This document shows positions 44,226 through 52,258 of a stretch of DNA of 64,000 nucleotides, piece after piece. The stretch covers positions 1,674,001 through 1,738,000 of the forward strand of contig NZ_CP154853.1 of assembly GCF_047302405.1 (NCBI RefSeq), read 5' to 3'. Source of the stretch: Alkalihalobacillus sp047302405 (GTDB lineage: Bacteria; Bacillota; Bacilli; Bacillales; Bacillaceae_D). Below the pieces are notes generated by a model, which searched no databases, was not told the origin of the DNA, and was given only the letters and a program-made list of their open reading frames with translations. The translations under genes were made by a program, and so were the position numbers. Each line of letters starts with the position of its first letter. Position 1 is the stretch's first letter.

Positions 44226-44360
44226 TTAGTCAACTAAAATATCCATATCCATCCTCTCCGCAGCATCTTTAAAATCAGTATTCTTCAAAGTGTGTGTATA
44301 TCATGGCTGTTTGAATAGTTGAATGACCTAGCTGCCTCCTAAGCTTTGGTACAACATCTA
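44226..44360 (-). pseudogene. 3' relic of a XerS-type recombinase gene
   Basis: Minus-strand text SIDVVPKLRRQLGHSTIQTA then MIYTHFE matches the C-terminal active-site region of the recombinase at 45100 (NDVPKLRKQLGHSSIQTT). A one-base frameshift then changes frame to NTDFKDAAERMDMDILVD and a stop at 44226. Everything upstream of this tail is missing, replaced by the element end. Confidence 0.75.
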
Positions 44361-44414
44361 TCGAAAAAAACGTCTCAATTTATTGTCTTCGACGAACACT
44401 CCGAAAAAAATAAC

Positions 44415-44441
44415 CACTCCTGCAATCTTGTTGTAGGAGTG
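44415..44441 (-). terminator. Terminator of the acetyltransferase / 55-aa operon
   Basis: CACTCCT and AGGAGTG stem around a 13-nt loop; read on the minus strand it is followed by GTTATTTTTTT. Confidence 0.65.
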
Positions 44442-44488
44442 ATTATATACTTAGAATGTAACTTCATCTTATGAAAAATAATTTCTTA

Positions 44489-44656
44489 CTAGGCTTTCTT
44501 TTTCTCCTTAGCACGTTTTGCTTTTGTTTTTCTTATAAATTCACTTACATCAGAAGTATCCACCTTGCCAGGCTTAGTCGGAACCACGTAATGTCCACCA
44601 TTTTCATCAGCTATTTGGTCAATTTTATCCCAAATTTTATCATGGTTCTTTTTCAT
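44489..44656 (-). CDS. Small basic protein, 55 aa
   Basis: Starts MKKNHDKIWDKIDQIADENG and ends KTKAKRAKEKKKA. GGAAGGTGATT lies 5-6 nt before the ATG, and a terminator lies 50 bp past the stop, so translation is credible. Very lysine-rich tail; function unknown. It begins 14 bp after the end of the truncated acetyltransferase fragment and was probably in one operon with it. Confidence 0.65.
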   Translation of the reverse strand: MKKNHDKIWDKIDQIADENGGHYVVPTKPGKVDTSDVSEFIRKTKAKRAKEKKKA

Positions 44657-44670
44657 TTGAATCACCTTCC

Positions 44671-44864
44671 TTAATACAAGTATAGCTTAATCGATTGATC
44701 TACTGCAAAGTCATCAATAATCATATTGCGTCCACTCAATTGAGCTTATAAAGCATTTGGGTAATATGAAACTAGATTTGTTTTTGGGATGAAAGCAACA
44801 AATCCTTCGAAACCTAATTGCTGGCTTAATAGACAAGCATAAGCATATAAATTAAGTCCCACGT
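44671..44864 (-). pseudogene. GNAT-like acetyltransferase, C-terminal fragment
   Basis: Minus-strand text VGLNLYAYACLLSQQLGFEG, FVAFIPKTNLVSYYPNAL, a stop, then AQLSGRNMIIDDFAVDQSI resembles the second half of GNAT-type proteins (LYAYA...GFEGFV...YY...LGA). It is cut exactly where the sequence TATCCGTCGAAGACAATG begins (44865), so the mobile element appears to have inserted into this gene. One in-frame TAA also interrupts it. Confidence 0.55.
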
Positions 44865-44925
44865 TATCCGTCGAAGACAATGTTACGACTTCTCGGTCGT
44901 CTCATGAAGAAATGAAGACAATGCT
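44865..44925 (+). repeat. End of the large XerS/Tn7-like element, with binding-site motifs
   Basis: TATCCGTCGAAGACAATG at 44865 differs from the end at 43994 only at the second base. It is followed by GTTACGACTTCTCGGTCGTC and a further GAAGACAATG at 44914-44923. The recombinase gene begins (3' end first) 175 bp further in. The matching inverted end on the far side was not found by eye up to 57 kb. Confidence 0.5.
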
Positions 44926-45099
44926 AAACTTTTAATTAGAAGATTTTTCAAATAAAAGTCATTTTTTATTCGATGAGTCCCACTTTATCATTTAATTACG
45001 ACTCAGTTGTACGACGACTAAATATCATGTCTTAAACACGTACTAATTGATAATTAATTTAGCGACATTGGTGTATAAAACAATGCCGCTGTACTTTTC

Positions 45100-46182
45100 T
45101 TACTTATTATTATCAGAAATATCCATCTTCTCCACAGCATCTTTTAAATCTGTATTCTTAAAATGGGTGTATATCATGGTTGTTTGAATTGACGAGTGAC
45201 CAAGTTGTTTTCTTAATTTAGGTACATCATTTATCTCTAAATGGTACTTTGAAGCAAATGAATGTCTTAGCTTGTGTACCGTCAATGCTGGCTTACCAAA
45301 ATCTTTAGCATATTTTTCTACAAGTTTTTCGATAGCTCTTGCTGATAATCTACGTGTAGTTCCTTGAGGTCCCATAGAAGCAGCAATAAAAAGAGCTTTG
45401 TTTTTAATATCAATTTTGTATTTTTCTTTCCTAATATCTAGATATGAGTTTAAATCGCTCATTGCTTGGGTACTAAAGTAGACATATTGCTCTTTATTTC
45501 CTTTTCTTATAACTCTTAAGGTGTTTTTGTTGAAATCAATATCATCAATATCTAAGTTTGCTATTTCAGACAGGCGTAATCCTGAACCCAATATTAACGA
45601 TACTAATGCAGTATCTCTTTCTCTATTTTGTAAGTGAAAGTTATATTTCTTTTTATTATTTTTGTGTAACTGACCATAACCATAAGCAATAAACATTCTA
45701 AAGTCACTATATTCTTTTCCTTGTAGTATCTTTCCTTCCATCTTATTAGCTAGCGTTTCTTGATCATTTTTCAAATCGTAAAATTCAATTTTGGCCATGA
45801 CATTTCGTTGGATATAAGGTTTTAACTCTTGAGTTTCTGCTATGTTTTGTAAATAGTTAAATAATGATTTTAGTGACGATATTTTTCGATTCACAGTAAC
45901 TTCTTTATTATCCAATCGATGCACTAAGAACTTTAAAAATGATTCAATTTGCCTTATTGTAAGTGTTTCTAAAGTATCTAAAGTAACTTCAGTTGGCTTA
46001 CCTTTAAATATTTCTTCACTTGTAATCCAGTCAAAGAAAATATTGTAATCATGGACATAATTTAATAATGAAGCAGATGATAATCTTCTTGATTTGTGGT
46101 CTATGTATTCTTCTACATACCAAGGTAAGGATTTCATTTGTTTTTCAATTTTAAGGAAATTGCCCTTAATGTGTTTACTCAT
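45100..46182 (-). CDS. XerS-type tyrosine recombinase
   Basis: A 360-residue recombinase related to the single-protein XerS of streptococci and lactococci, which acts on an atypical dif site. Core-binding domain: MKSLPWYVEEYIDHKSRRLS; insert typical of XerS (LANKMEGKILQGKEYSDF); catalytic Arg in LGSGLRLSEIANL, Lys in RKGNKEQYVYF, HKLRHSFASKY, QLGHSSIQTTMIYTHF with the nucleophile Tyr. Complete active site. AAGGAATG fits ATG 46182 rather than 46203. A relic of a close homologue sits in the mini-element at 44226, so this gene appears to belong to the mobile element rather than to chromosome dimer resolution. Confidence 0.85.
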   Translation of the reverse strand: MSKHIKGNFLKIEKQMKSLPWYVEEYIDHKSRRLSSASLLNYVHDYNIFFDWITSEEIFKGKPTEVTLDTLETLTIRQIESFLKFLVHRLDNKEVTVNRKISSLKSLFNYLQNIAETQELKPYIQRNVMAKIEFYDLKNDQETLANKMEGKILQGKEYSDFRMFIAYGYGQLHKNNKKKYNFHLQNRERDTALVSLILGSGLRLSEIANLDIDDIDFNKNTLRVIRKGNKEQYVYFSTQAMSDLNSYLDIRKEKYKIDIKNKALFIAASMGPQGTTRRLSARAIEKLVEKYAKDFGKPALTVHKLRHSFASKYHLEINDVPKLRKQLGHSSIQTTMIYTHFKNTDLKDAVEKMDISDNNK

Positions 46183-46231
46183 TATCATCATTCCTTGTAT
46201 CAATTATATATATTATTATAAAACTTGACTT

Positions 46232-46263
46232 TTATTACGTCAAATTTATATTTTACGTAATAA
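46232..46263. promoter_or_regulatory. Inverted repeat upstream of the XerS gene
   Basis: TTATTACGT (46232-46240) and ACGTAATAA (46255-46263), perfect 9-bp arms around 14 nt, 50 bp before the recombinase ATG. The form (two arms, short centre) suits a recombinase binding site or an operator. Confidence 0.45.
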
Positions 46264-46461
46264 TGTAATGTGGGTCTAAATATTTGTTTCCTTTAACATC
46301 TCTTCTACTCTATCTTAACAAATTAACATGAATTATTTAAGTTTAAGGCTTAATTATTTCAGTAGCATAGTTTACTTCAAAAAAGGATATTCTGGTTAAG
46401 GTAGATTTTATAATTATGTCATGTCTCTTAATGAAAATAGAGCTAAATTTATAGCTCTTTA

Positions 46462-46494
46462 CAAAAAAACCGGTCCCACCTTATAAGACCGGTT
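46462..46494 (-). terminator. Hairpin terminator, minus strand
   Basis: AACCGGTC and GACCGGTT pair perfectly around an 11-nt loop; read on the minus strand a TTTTT tract follows. It would end a transcript coming from the Tns genes and insulate the recombinase gene. Confidence 0.7.
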
Positions 46495-46749
46495 AAATCT
46501 GAGCTTCTATTCTTTAGGGAAAGTCCATTTCTAACAGTTTTCTATACATGTAAATATACATGTAGTTTGATTTAATTATACAAAGAGGCAATCCCTATTT
46601 TCACTCTTTTCATAAGAGAAATGGGTTTATTTTTCTTAATCACCTTTTTGAAAATTTATAGAATCTAAGTAAGCGTCAAATAATACCCACATTCCAATAA
46701 CCCTGGTCCCATGCGATACTTTAATCAATAATGATGAAAGGGTGTCGCT

Positions 46750-47067
46750 ATGAAGCGTAAAGAAAAACACGATTTGTGGAAAAAACGCATGGAGGCATAC
46801 GAAGACAGCGGGGAGACGATACAAGAATGGGTATCTAAACAAGATGACATTACAGAATATCAATTCCACTATTGGCGAAAGAAGATCAAGGCAGAAGTAA
46901 ACTCAGATTCAAGTGATGAGGCAAGCCAGATTTGGACATCTTTTGATGTCCCTACCTTCCCCACCACATCCATTGAAGTGAGAATAGATGACCTGTCTGT
47001 CTATATTCCTGAAAATGTGAGTGAAGACCATTTATCTCGTGTACTACGCGTGCTGAGACATGGATGA
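46750..47067 (+). CDS. tnpA: IS66 accessory protein TnpA (helix-turn-helix)
   Basis: A 105-residue protein of the IS66 OrfA class, starting MKRKEKHDLWKKRMEAYEDS. The helix-turn-helix region is GETIQEWVSKQDDITEYQFH. Exact role in transposition is unknown, though it is needed along with TnpB. AAAGGGTG upstream. Its stop overlaps the tnpB start in ATGA (47064-47067). Confidence 0.85.
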   Translation: MKRKEKHDLWKKRMEAYEDSGETIQEWVSKQDDITEYQFHYWRKKIKAEVNSDSSDEASQIWTSFDVPTFPTTSIEVRIDDLSVYIPENVSEDHLSRVLRVLRHG

Positions 47068-47420
47068 TCAATCAACGCTCCATTGATAAAGTCTACCTTG
47101 CAAAAGGAAATACAGACTTACGAAAATCCATTGATGGCCTCGCGGCTATCGTACAAGAAAATTTTCAATTAGATCCATTTTCCCCGTGTTTATTTGTTTT
47201 CTGTAATAGACAACGAGATAAGATCAAAATCCTTCACTGGGAACATAATGGATTTTGGCTCTATTATCGCCGTTTAGAAAAAGGTACGTTCCCTTGGCCA
47301 GAAGATTCATCTTCTTCTCCGCAAATGATTAGCCATCGTCAGTTCCGTTGGTTACTTGACGGCCTTTCAATTGATCAAAAATCAGCACATCCAAAAGTTA
47401 CTGCACAACGTGTCATTTAA
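47064..47420 (+). CDS. tnpB: IS66 accessory protein TnpB
   Basis: A 118-residue IS66 Orf2. Recognised by VYLAKGNTDLRKSIDGLAAI, RQRDKIKILHWEHNGFWLYY and RRLEKGTFPWP. No catalytic role is known. Coupled to tnpA by a 4-bp overlap. Confidence 0.9.
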   Translation: MINQRSIDKVYLAKGNTDLRKSIDGLAAIVQENFQLDPFSPCLFVFCNRQRDKIKILHWEHNGFWLYYRRLEKGTFPWPEDSSSSPQMISHRQFRWLLDGLSIDQKSAHPKVTAQRVI

Positions 47421-47452
47421 TGAATAAATGATAAGCAAATGGATGAGAGGTA

Positions 47453-49048
47453 ATGTATAATGAAGCTATGAAAACAACAGAAACCACCTCTCAACCTACA
47501 ACTGAAGATTTAGAAAAACGTGTCTCATCACTTGAGGAACAAAACGCAGAGCTGACGGCAAAAATTAAATGGTATGAAGAACAATTCCGTCTCAGTAAGC
47601 AACGCCAATTTGGTACTTCAAGTGAGAAGACAAATGCTGATCAGTTAGAATTGCCTCTTTTTAATGAGGTAGAAATTACGGCTGACCCATCGATTGAAGA
47701 ACCTACGGTTGAAACCATTACGTACGAACGTAAAAAAACCAAAGGTCAACGTGATAGTAAACTTGAGAACCTTCCGAAGGAAGTTATTGAGTATCGATTA
47801 CCTGAAGAAGATCAGGTTTGTTTGTGCTGCAATGGAAATCTACACGAAATGTCGACGGAGGTACGTCGTGAATTAAAAGTTATTCCAGCGGAAGTGAAGG
47901 TCATTGAACATGTTCAACATGTCTATGCGTGTCGCCATTGTGAACGCGAAAGTACAGAGACTCCTATTGTTAAAGCTTCCATGCCTAAATCAGTATTCCC
48001 TAAAAGTCTAGCTTCGCCATCTGCGATGGCCTACATCTTAAATCAAAAATATGTAGAAGGACTTCCATTGTATCGTCAAGAACAACAATTCGCTCGTTTA
48101 GGTGTCTCTTTGTCACGCCAAACATTAGCTAATTGGGTTCTTTATGGTGCTAATACATGGTTAAACCTCATCTATGATCGAATGTATCAATTTCTGATGA
48201 AGCTTGATATTGTTCATGCGGATGAAACGACGCTGCAAGTGCTACGAGAGCCAGATCGACCATCAACGGCAACTTCTTTTTTATGGTTGTATCGTTCGGG
48301 ACAGGAAGGTCCCCCAATTGTATTGTTTGACTACCAGCAAACACGAGCAAGTAAACATCCTAGAAAGTTTTTATCCCCTTTCCGAGGGTACTTACATGTA
48401 GATGGATATGCTGGATACAATGGAATTCCAAACGTAACGTTAGTTGGTTGTTGGGCACACGCTCGTCGAAAATTTGATGAAGCTTTAAAGGCCTTGCCTA
48501 AAGAACAACAGTCGAAAGATGTCACAGCCAAAGAAGGCTTGAAATTCTGTAACCAACTCTTTGCGATTGAACGAGAAATCAAAGGTTTATCATTCTCTGA
48601 CCGCCATCAAGTACGTCTAGAAAAAAGTCGACCACTTCTTGACGCTTTTTCAGCATGGCTTCGCATGCAAACGCCAAAAGTGTTACCAAAGAGTGCACTC
48701 GGAATAGCGATCAAATACTGCCGTAATCAATGGGATAAGCTAGAGGCTTTCTTAGAGGATGGTAGACTAGAGATTGATAATAATAGAAGTGAGAGATCCA
48801 TTAAGCCGTTTGTAATCGGCAGAAAGAACTGGATTTTTGCCAACACTCCGAAAGGAGCAAAGGCAAGTGCTGTCACTTATAGTATTGTAGAAACAGCCAA
48901 AGAAAATGGCCTCAATCCTTATCAATACTTAATGCACTTATTTGAGGAGCTTCCCAATATTGATGTGAGTGATGAAAACGCCATTGATCAATTGCTTCCT
49001 TGGTCAAACAGTCTTCCGGCTCACTGTCGTATTCAACATGATAAGTAG
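47453..49048 (+). CDS. tnpC: IS66 transposase TnpC
   Basis: The DDE transposase of the element (531 residues). N-terminal leucine zipper (DLEKRVSSLEEQNAELTAKI), zinc-binding region with CLCCNGNLHEM and YACRHCERES, then Asp in IVHADETTLQVL, Asp in YLHVDGYAGYN and Glu in DNNRSERSIKPFVIGRKNW, with the usual C-terminal tail ENGLNPYQYLMHLFEELPN. All catalytic residues are present, so the element may still move. AGAGGTAATG upstream of the start. Confidence 0.92.
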   Translation: MYNEAMKTTETTSQPTTEDLEKRVSSLEEQNAELTAKIKWYEEQFRLSKQRQFGTSSEKTNADQLELPLFNEVEITADPSIEEPTVETITYERKKTKGQRDSKLENLPKEVIEYRLPEEDQVCLCCNGNLHEMSTEVRRELKVIPAEVKVIEHVQHVYACRHCERESTETPIVKASMPKSVFPKSLASPSAMAYILNQKYVEGLPLYRQEQQFARLGVSLSRQTLANWVLYGANTWLNLIYDRMYQFLMKLDIVHADETTLQVLREPDRPSTATSFLWLYRSGQEGPPIVLFDYQQTRASKHPRKFLSPFRGYLHVDGYAGYNGIPNVTLVGCWAHARRKFDEALKALPKEQQSKDVTAKEGLKFCNQLFAIEREIKGLSFSDRHQVRLEKSRPLLDAFSAWLRMQTPKVLPKSALGIAIKYCRNQWDKLEAFLEDGRLEIDNNRSERSIKPFVIGRKNWIFANTPKGAKASAVTYSIVETAKENGLNPYQYLMHLFEELPNIDVSDENAIDQLLPWSNSLPAHCRIQHDK

Positions 49049-49089
49049 ATTATAAGTTAGTCCCCATCTCTTTAATAGGTGGGGACTAT

Positions 49090-49713
49090 TTGACGCTTAC
49101 GTTTGAAAAGGAGATTGAGCAAAGAGAGGAGCGAAAAGTAAACCTTTTATTAAAGCAAGCGACTCTTCCTAAGATGAGCGGAGTGCCTTTTAATTGGAAA
49201 GATGTTGTCCTAACGCCACAATTAACGCAGTCTTATTTACTAGAAGGATTATTCTTGGAGAAGCAGGAGAACTTAATTTTTTATGGTGGAGTAGGCACAG
49301 GTAAAACCTATTTATCTTCCCTTATTTCGTTACAGTTGATTCAACAAAGAGGGTTATCGGTCAAGTTTTATACGGTAGCGACGCTGGTGAACAAACTACT
49401 AGAAGCTCATGAAAAAGGGACATTAAGCAAAGTATTTAAGCAAATGGAGAAATTGGATTTACTCGTTTTAGACGAGCTAGGTTATATCCCTTTACACAAA
49501 CAAGGGGCGGAGTTATTATTTCAAGTCATTTCATTGTGTTATGAGAAAACGAGCATTATCATTACGAGTAATTTGACGTTTGGGGAGTGGAATCATGTTT
49601 TTGGAGACCCTATTTTAACGGAAGCCGTTATCGATCGTCTCATCCATCACTCTCATTTAGTCGTCTTTAACGGGGAAAGTCACCGTTATAAGGAATCGAT
49701 GATACATCAATAA
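49090..49713 (+). pseudogene. IstB-like ATPase of an IS21-family element, N-terminus lost
   Basis: AAA ATPase helper of IS21 transposition: Walker A FYGGVGTGKTYLSSL, Walker B LLVLDELGYIPL, sensor IIITSNLTFGEW, end VVFNGESHRYKES. The usual 35-40 N-terminal residues before EKEIEQREERKVNLLLKQA are absent: the reading frame starts at a TTG inside the IS66 right end. The istA transposase gene is missing altogether. An IS21 relic truncated by IS66, probably not functional. Confidence 0.8.
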
Positions 49714-49719
49714 AAAAGA

Positions 49720-49772
49720 TTGGCAAGTGGTTACATATTTAATTGCCGTTTTATACATTTCTCACTTGCCAA
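49720..49772. repeat. Right end of the IS21 relic
   Basis: TTGGCAAGTG (49720-49729) and CACTTGCCAA (49763-49772) form a perfect inverted pair directly after istB. IS21-type ends carry repeated sites of this kind; the DNA beyond 49773 turns at once into transposase-like sequence. Confidence 0.5.
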
Positions 49773-49773
49773 A

Positions 49774-49854
49774 TACAATTACCGCCGTAATTTGTTCAAA
49801 TTCTTCAAAAGTAATTTGAAAGTCTATCGCCTCTTCCACGCTAATTTTTCTTGG
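49774..49854 (-). pseudogene. Fragment of a second TnsB-like transposase
   Basis: Minus-strand text PRKISVEEAIDFQITFEEFE then QITAVIV corresponds to DPRRKNSESDAIKFEITFEE / LEEVTAAVI of the TnsB at 50851 but is a different copy. It is joined to the IS21 end on one side and overlaps the tail of the tnsC gene in another frame. It shows that a related TnsB gene once stood here. Confidence 0.6.
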
Positions 49855-50836
49855 AGGATAATTTCATTTGTATATTTCCATATAACTCTGCTTCTATATA
49901 GCCTGAACTAATTATTGCCTCCCTCCAATTTTCAAGGTCTATTTGATACAAATTCTGTCCATCTATACCGAATTCTTTTAAAGCATAATCAACAGTTAAA
50001 GTTATATACTGCATTGGTATCTCTATTTTTTCTTTTATCCCTGACTCGCTTCTCAATTCCTTAAAAGCACTATATAATTCATCTGAAAAATTACTTAAAC
50101 GAAACCCCTCTTTAAATTGATTAGGAAAATAATATCTAGTGAAGGAGTAGTTAGAGCCTGCAGGGAATTCGCAATTTTCATCACAGCCATTTAGACATTC
50201 TTTTAAATCATTCTTTTTACTCACTCCATTAAATTGATGGTGTTGCACCATAAAACGACCTATAATTTGATGTTTTCCTAGTTCAACGAAGACAGATCTT
50301 TGGTGTACAAGTTCGTTTTGACCAAATAAAAATACAGTAAAAGATATTCCGTAATTATCCAATTCGTTATTGATGTCCATTAGCCAATCATATTGTATTT
50401 CACTTAATCGTTGAGCATCATCAATAAAAAAAACTATTCGATTACTTTTTTTTATTACGGCTTCTTCTATTAAAAATTTAAATAACCTTTCTCTTTTATG
50501 ACATGCTTTTCCGTTATGAGGCAAAGCATGTCCAACCCCAGTCAAAACATCTTCAAAAAAAGTGTTCTCATTTGGGTTTTTATATCTTCTACACATAATA
50601 AAATACGTAGATATCTCCTCGAACTCTAAAGGGAGTATTGTTTGTAAATACTTAATTGCTCTTGTTTTACCTAAACGAGGTCTGCCATAAATTATGGCTC
50701 CAGGTGAACGATTTATTAAACATTGTGATATTTTCTGATATAACCTGTCAATTTCGTTAGTTGGTATAATATATGTTCCAGTCTCAATGGGATGCATATT
50801 ATCCAATATATTTGGTCTCTTATGAGAGTCATTCAT
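49841..50836 (-). CDS. TnsC/TniB-like transposition ATPase
   Basis: AAA+ ATPase of 331 residues, expected to bridge target DNA and transposase in Tn7-like transposition. Walker A IIYGRPRLGKTRAIKYL near residue 45, Walker B RIVFFIDDAQRLSEIQYDW with a typical TnsC spacing, and FTVFLFGQNELV as sensor 1. AAGGAGAG at 50855-50848 fits ATG 50836. It follows the tnsB stop by 14 bp. The last residues (MKLSSKKN) overlap the second TnsB fragment, so the native C-terminus may have been replaced. No TnsD/TniQ target selector is found. Confidence 0.75.
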   Translation of the reverse strand: MNDSHKRPNILDNMHPIETGTYIIPTNEIDRLYQKISQCLINRSPGAIIYGRPRLGKTRAIKYLQTILPLEFEEISTYFIMCRRYKNPNENTFFEDVLTGVGHALPHNGKACHKRERLFKFLIEEAVIKKSNRIVFFIDDAQRLSEIQYDWLMDINNELDNYGISFTVFLFGQNELVHQRSVFVELGKHQIIGRFMVQHHQFNGVSKKNDLKECLNGCDENCEFPAGSNYSFTRYYFPNQFKEGFRLSNFSDELYSAFKELRSESGIKEKIEIPMQYITLTVDYALKEFGIDGQNLYQIDLENWREAIISSGYIEAELYGNIQMKLSSKKN

Positions 50837-50850
50837 GATTAGCACTCTCC

Positions 50851-52218
50851 TTAGTAAGTAATTGTTCTTCTAATTTTTTTTGTTGTTTTATTTGATTTTT
50901 TATTCAAAAAATCTTCTATAAGTTTTTGTTGAGTATTCTCTGAAGGATTTTCTATTTTATTAGAAGCAATATTTTTAGATAAGTCCTTTTGTTTTATTTC
51001 AGTTTCAACTTCTTCTAATAGGCTGTTTTGAATCGATTTTAATTTATTTCGTGCTGCTTTGTTAGTTTGTGCTTTTTCTTTTAGATATTCTTGATATACG
51101 ATAATAGGATCGTCCTGATAAGTAAATTGTATCAATTTTTTTGTTGCCAATTTATATATCTCTTTTCTTAACTTTAATGAATGTTTAGTTAATCCCCACT
51201 GTCCTGAAACTCTTAATTTCCCAATACTTGAGCCATCCTCCAAATAAGCATCTAAAAAGCGTATATCTTCAATATCAATTGTCAAAATTAATTTCTTCCC
51301 TATTAATCCTGGACTACGGAGTAATAATTCGTTTGTGTATTTTCCATGCACAAAATTTATATGTGGTCTTCGTCCCTTAGTTATATTTCCTTTAATGGTA
51401 CGAAACGTCTCCATTGAAAAAAAATTAACATCTTCTCTCTGATTCTCATCCATAGTTCTAATCATTGCCCCTTTGTTAATTTTTTGTTTCATTGATTCAA
51501 GAGGAGAAGCAAAATAAAGCCCTTCATGAAAAGAAGAATTATATTGAGCTATAACTGCAGCAGTAACTTCTTCTAGTTCTTCAAAGGTAATTTCAAATTT
51601 AATGGCATCACTCTCACTATTTTTCCTTCGGGGATCTGAGACATTACTCCCTGTAGTACTAGGCAACCTATGATATCCTACTTTTTCCAATTTACCAAAA
51701 AATCTTTCAATTATAGCCCTTTTTAAGGGGGATTTAATTGGTCCAGCCTGAACTCTACAACCCGCAATTCTTTTTAATCTATCTCTCACTATGTATGAGA
51801 GATTGGCTTTAGCATTGTCATAAAAGAGCTCATCCCACAATGCCCATTGAGTTTCAGGAATCAACATAGAGGGCAGCCCACCATCCGCTGGATATTCTAA
51901 TTTAGGGATAGTTAATTCAGGTCTTTCTTGAGGTATAATTGCATTTTTTATAGTTTGAAGAACATCCTCACTACTATATTCTCTATTAAGGCATAGGTGG
52001 TAACCAATTATTGCTCTTGTTGACACATCTATTATAGTTAGTATCCATATTCTACTTAGTGGAACAAATCTTGAAGTGCCATCAGGAGCTGTTAATTCCA
52101 TTGATATGATAACATCAATTTTATGACCATCAAATTGAACTTCCTGATAAGGTTTAAGCAGGTTATTTCTTTTATATATATCAAATTTTGAGTCCACATC
52201 TACTCCATTTCTTAACAT
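50851..52218 (-). CDS. TnsB-like DDE transposase, catalytic and C-terminal part
   Basis: The larger part of a Mu/Tn7-type transposase (455 residues from the first in-frame ATG). Catalytic Asp in EVQFDGHKIDV, second Asp in LFYDNAKANLS, Glu in AIIERFFGKLEKVGYH; then the Mu-type beta-barrel (INFVHGKYTNELLLRSPGL) and a basic C-terminal tail for TnsC contact. The ATG has no ribosome site; the true frame continues upstream (RESLYNYLRKIEEENIKST) and would join the N-terminal part at 52259 if one base near 52265 were removed. So this is one gene split by a +1 frameshift. Confidence 0.78.
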   Translation of the reverse strand: MLRNGVDVDSKFDIYKRNNLLKPYQEVQFDGHKIDVIISMELTAPDGTSRFVPLSRIWILTIIDVSTRAIIGYHLCLNREYSSEDVLQTIKNAIIPQERPELTIPKLEYPADGGLPSMLIPETQWALWDELFYDNAKANLSYIVRDRLKRIAGCRVQAGPIKSPLKRAIIERFFGKLEKVGYHRLPSTTGSNVSDPRRKNSESDAIKFEITFEELEEVTAAVIAQYNSSFHEGLYFASPLESMKQKINKGAMIRTMDENQREDVNFFSMETFRTIKGNITKGRRPHINFVHGKYTNELLLRSPGLIGKKLILTIDIEDIRFLDAYLEDGSSIGKLRVSGQWGLTKHSLKLRKEIYKLATKKLIQFTYQDDPIIVYQEYLKEKAQTNKAARNKLKSIQNSLLEEVETEIKQKDLSKNIASNKIENPSENTQQKLIEDFLNKKSNKTTKKIRRTITY

Positions 52219-52258
52219 GGTACTTTTAATGTTTTCTTCTTCTATTTTCCTTAAATAA

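Larger units (their letters stand above)
43994..44398. mobile_element. 405-bp miniature derivative of the XerS/Tn7-like element
   Basis: Left end TGTCCGTCGAAGACAATG; right end, read inwards, TGTTCGTCGAAGACAAT, so the unit starts TGT and ends ACA like Tn7-family ends. Inside are four or so GAAGACAATGTTATGAC-type motifs on the left and the 3' relic of a XerS gene on the right. No obvious 5-bp target duplication (CAATC versus CTCCG). It sits just past the terminator of the small 55-aa gene. It looks like an internally deleted, MITE-like copy of the larger element that starts at 44865. Confidence 0.55.
46669..49100 (+). mobile_element. IS66-family insertion sequence, 2.43 kb
   Basis: The ends GTAAGCGTCAAATAATACCC (left) and GTAAGCGTCAAATAGTCCCC (right, inverted) match the IS66 pattern. 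Contains tnpA, tnpB and tnpC in the standard order. The expected 8-bp target duplication is not present (GAATCTAA versus GTTTGAAA), so the flanks have recombined or been deleted since insertion. The right end cuts into an istB gene. Confidence 0.85.

Noticed and set aside
44471..44674. 67-codon plus-strand frame
   Set aside because: It is the opposite strand of the 55-aa gene at 44489-44656, which has the ribosome site and terminator.
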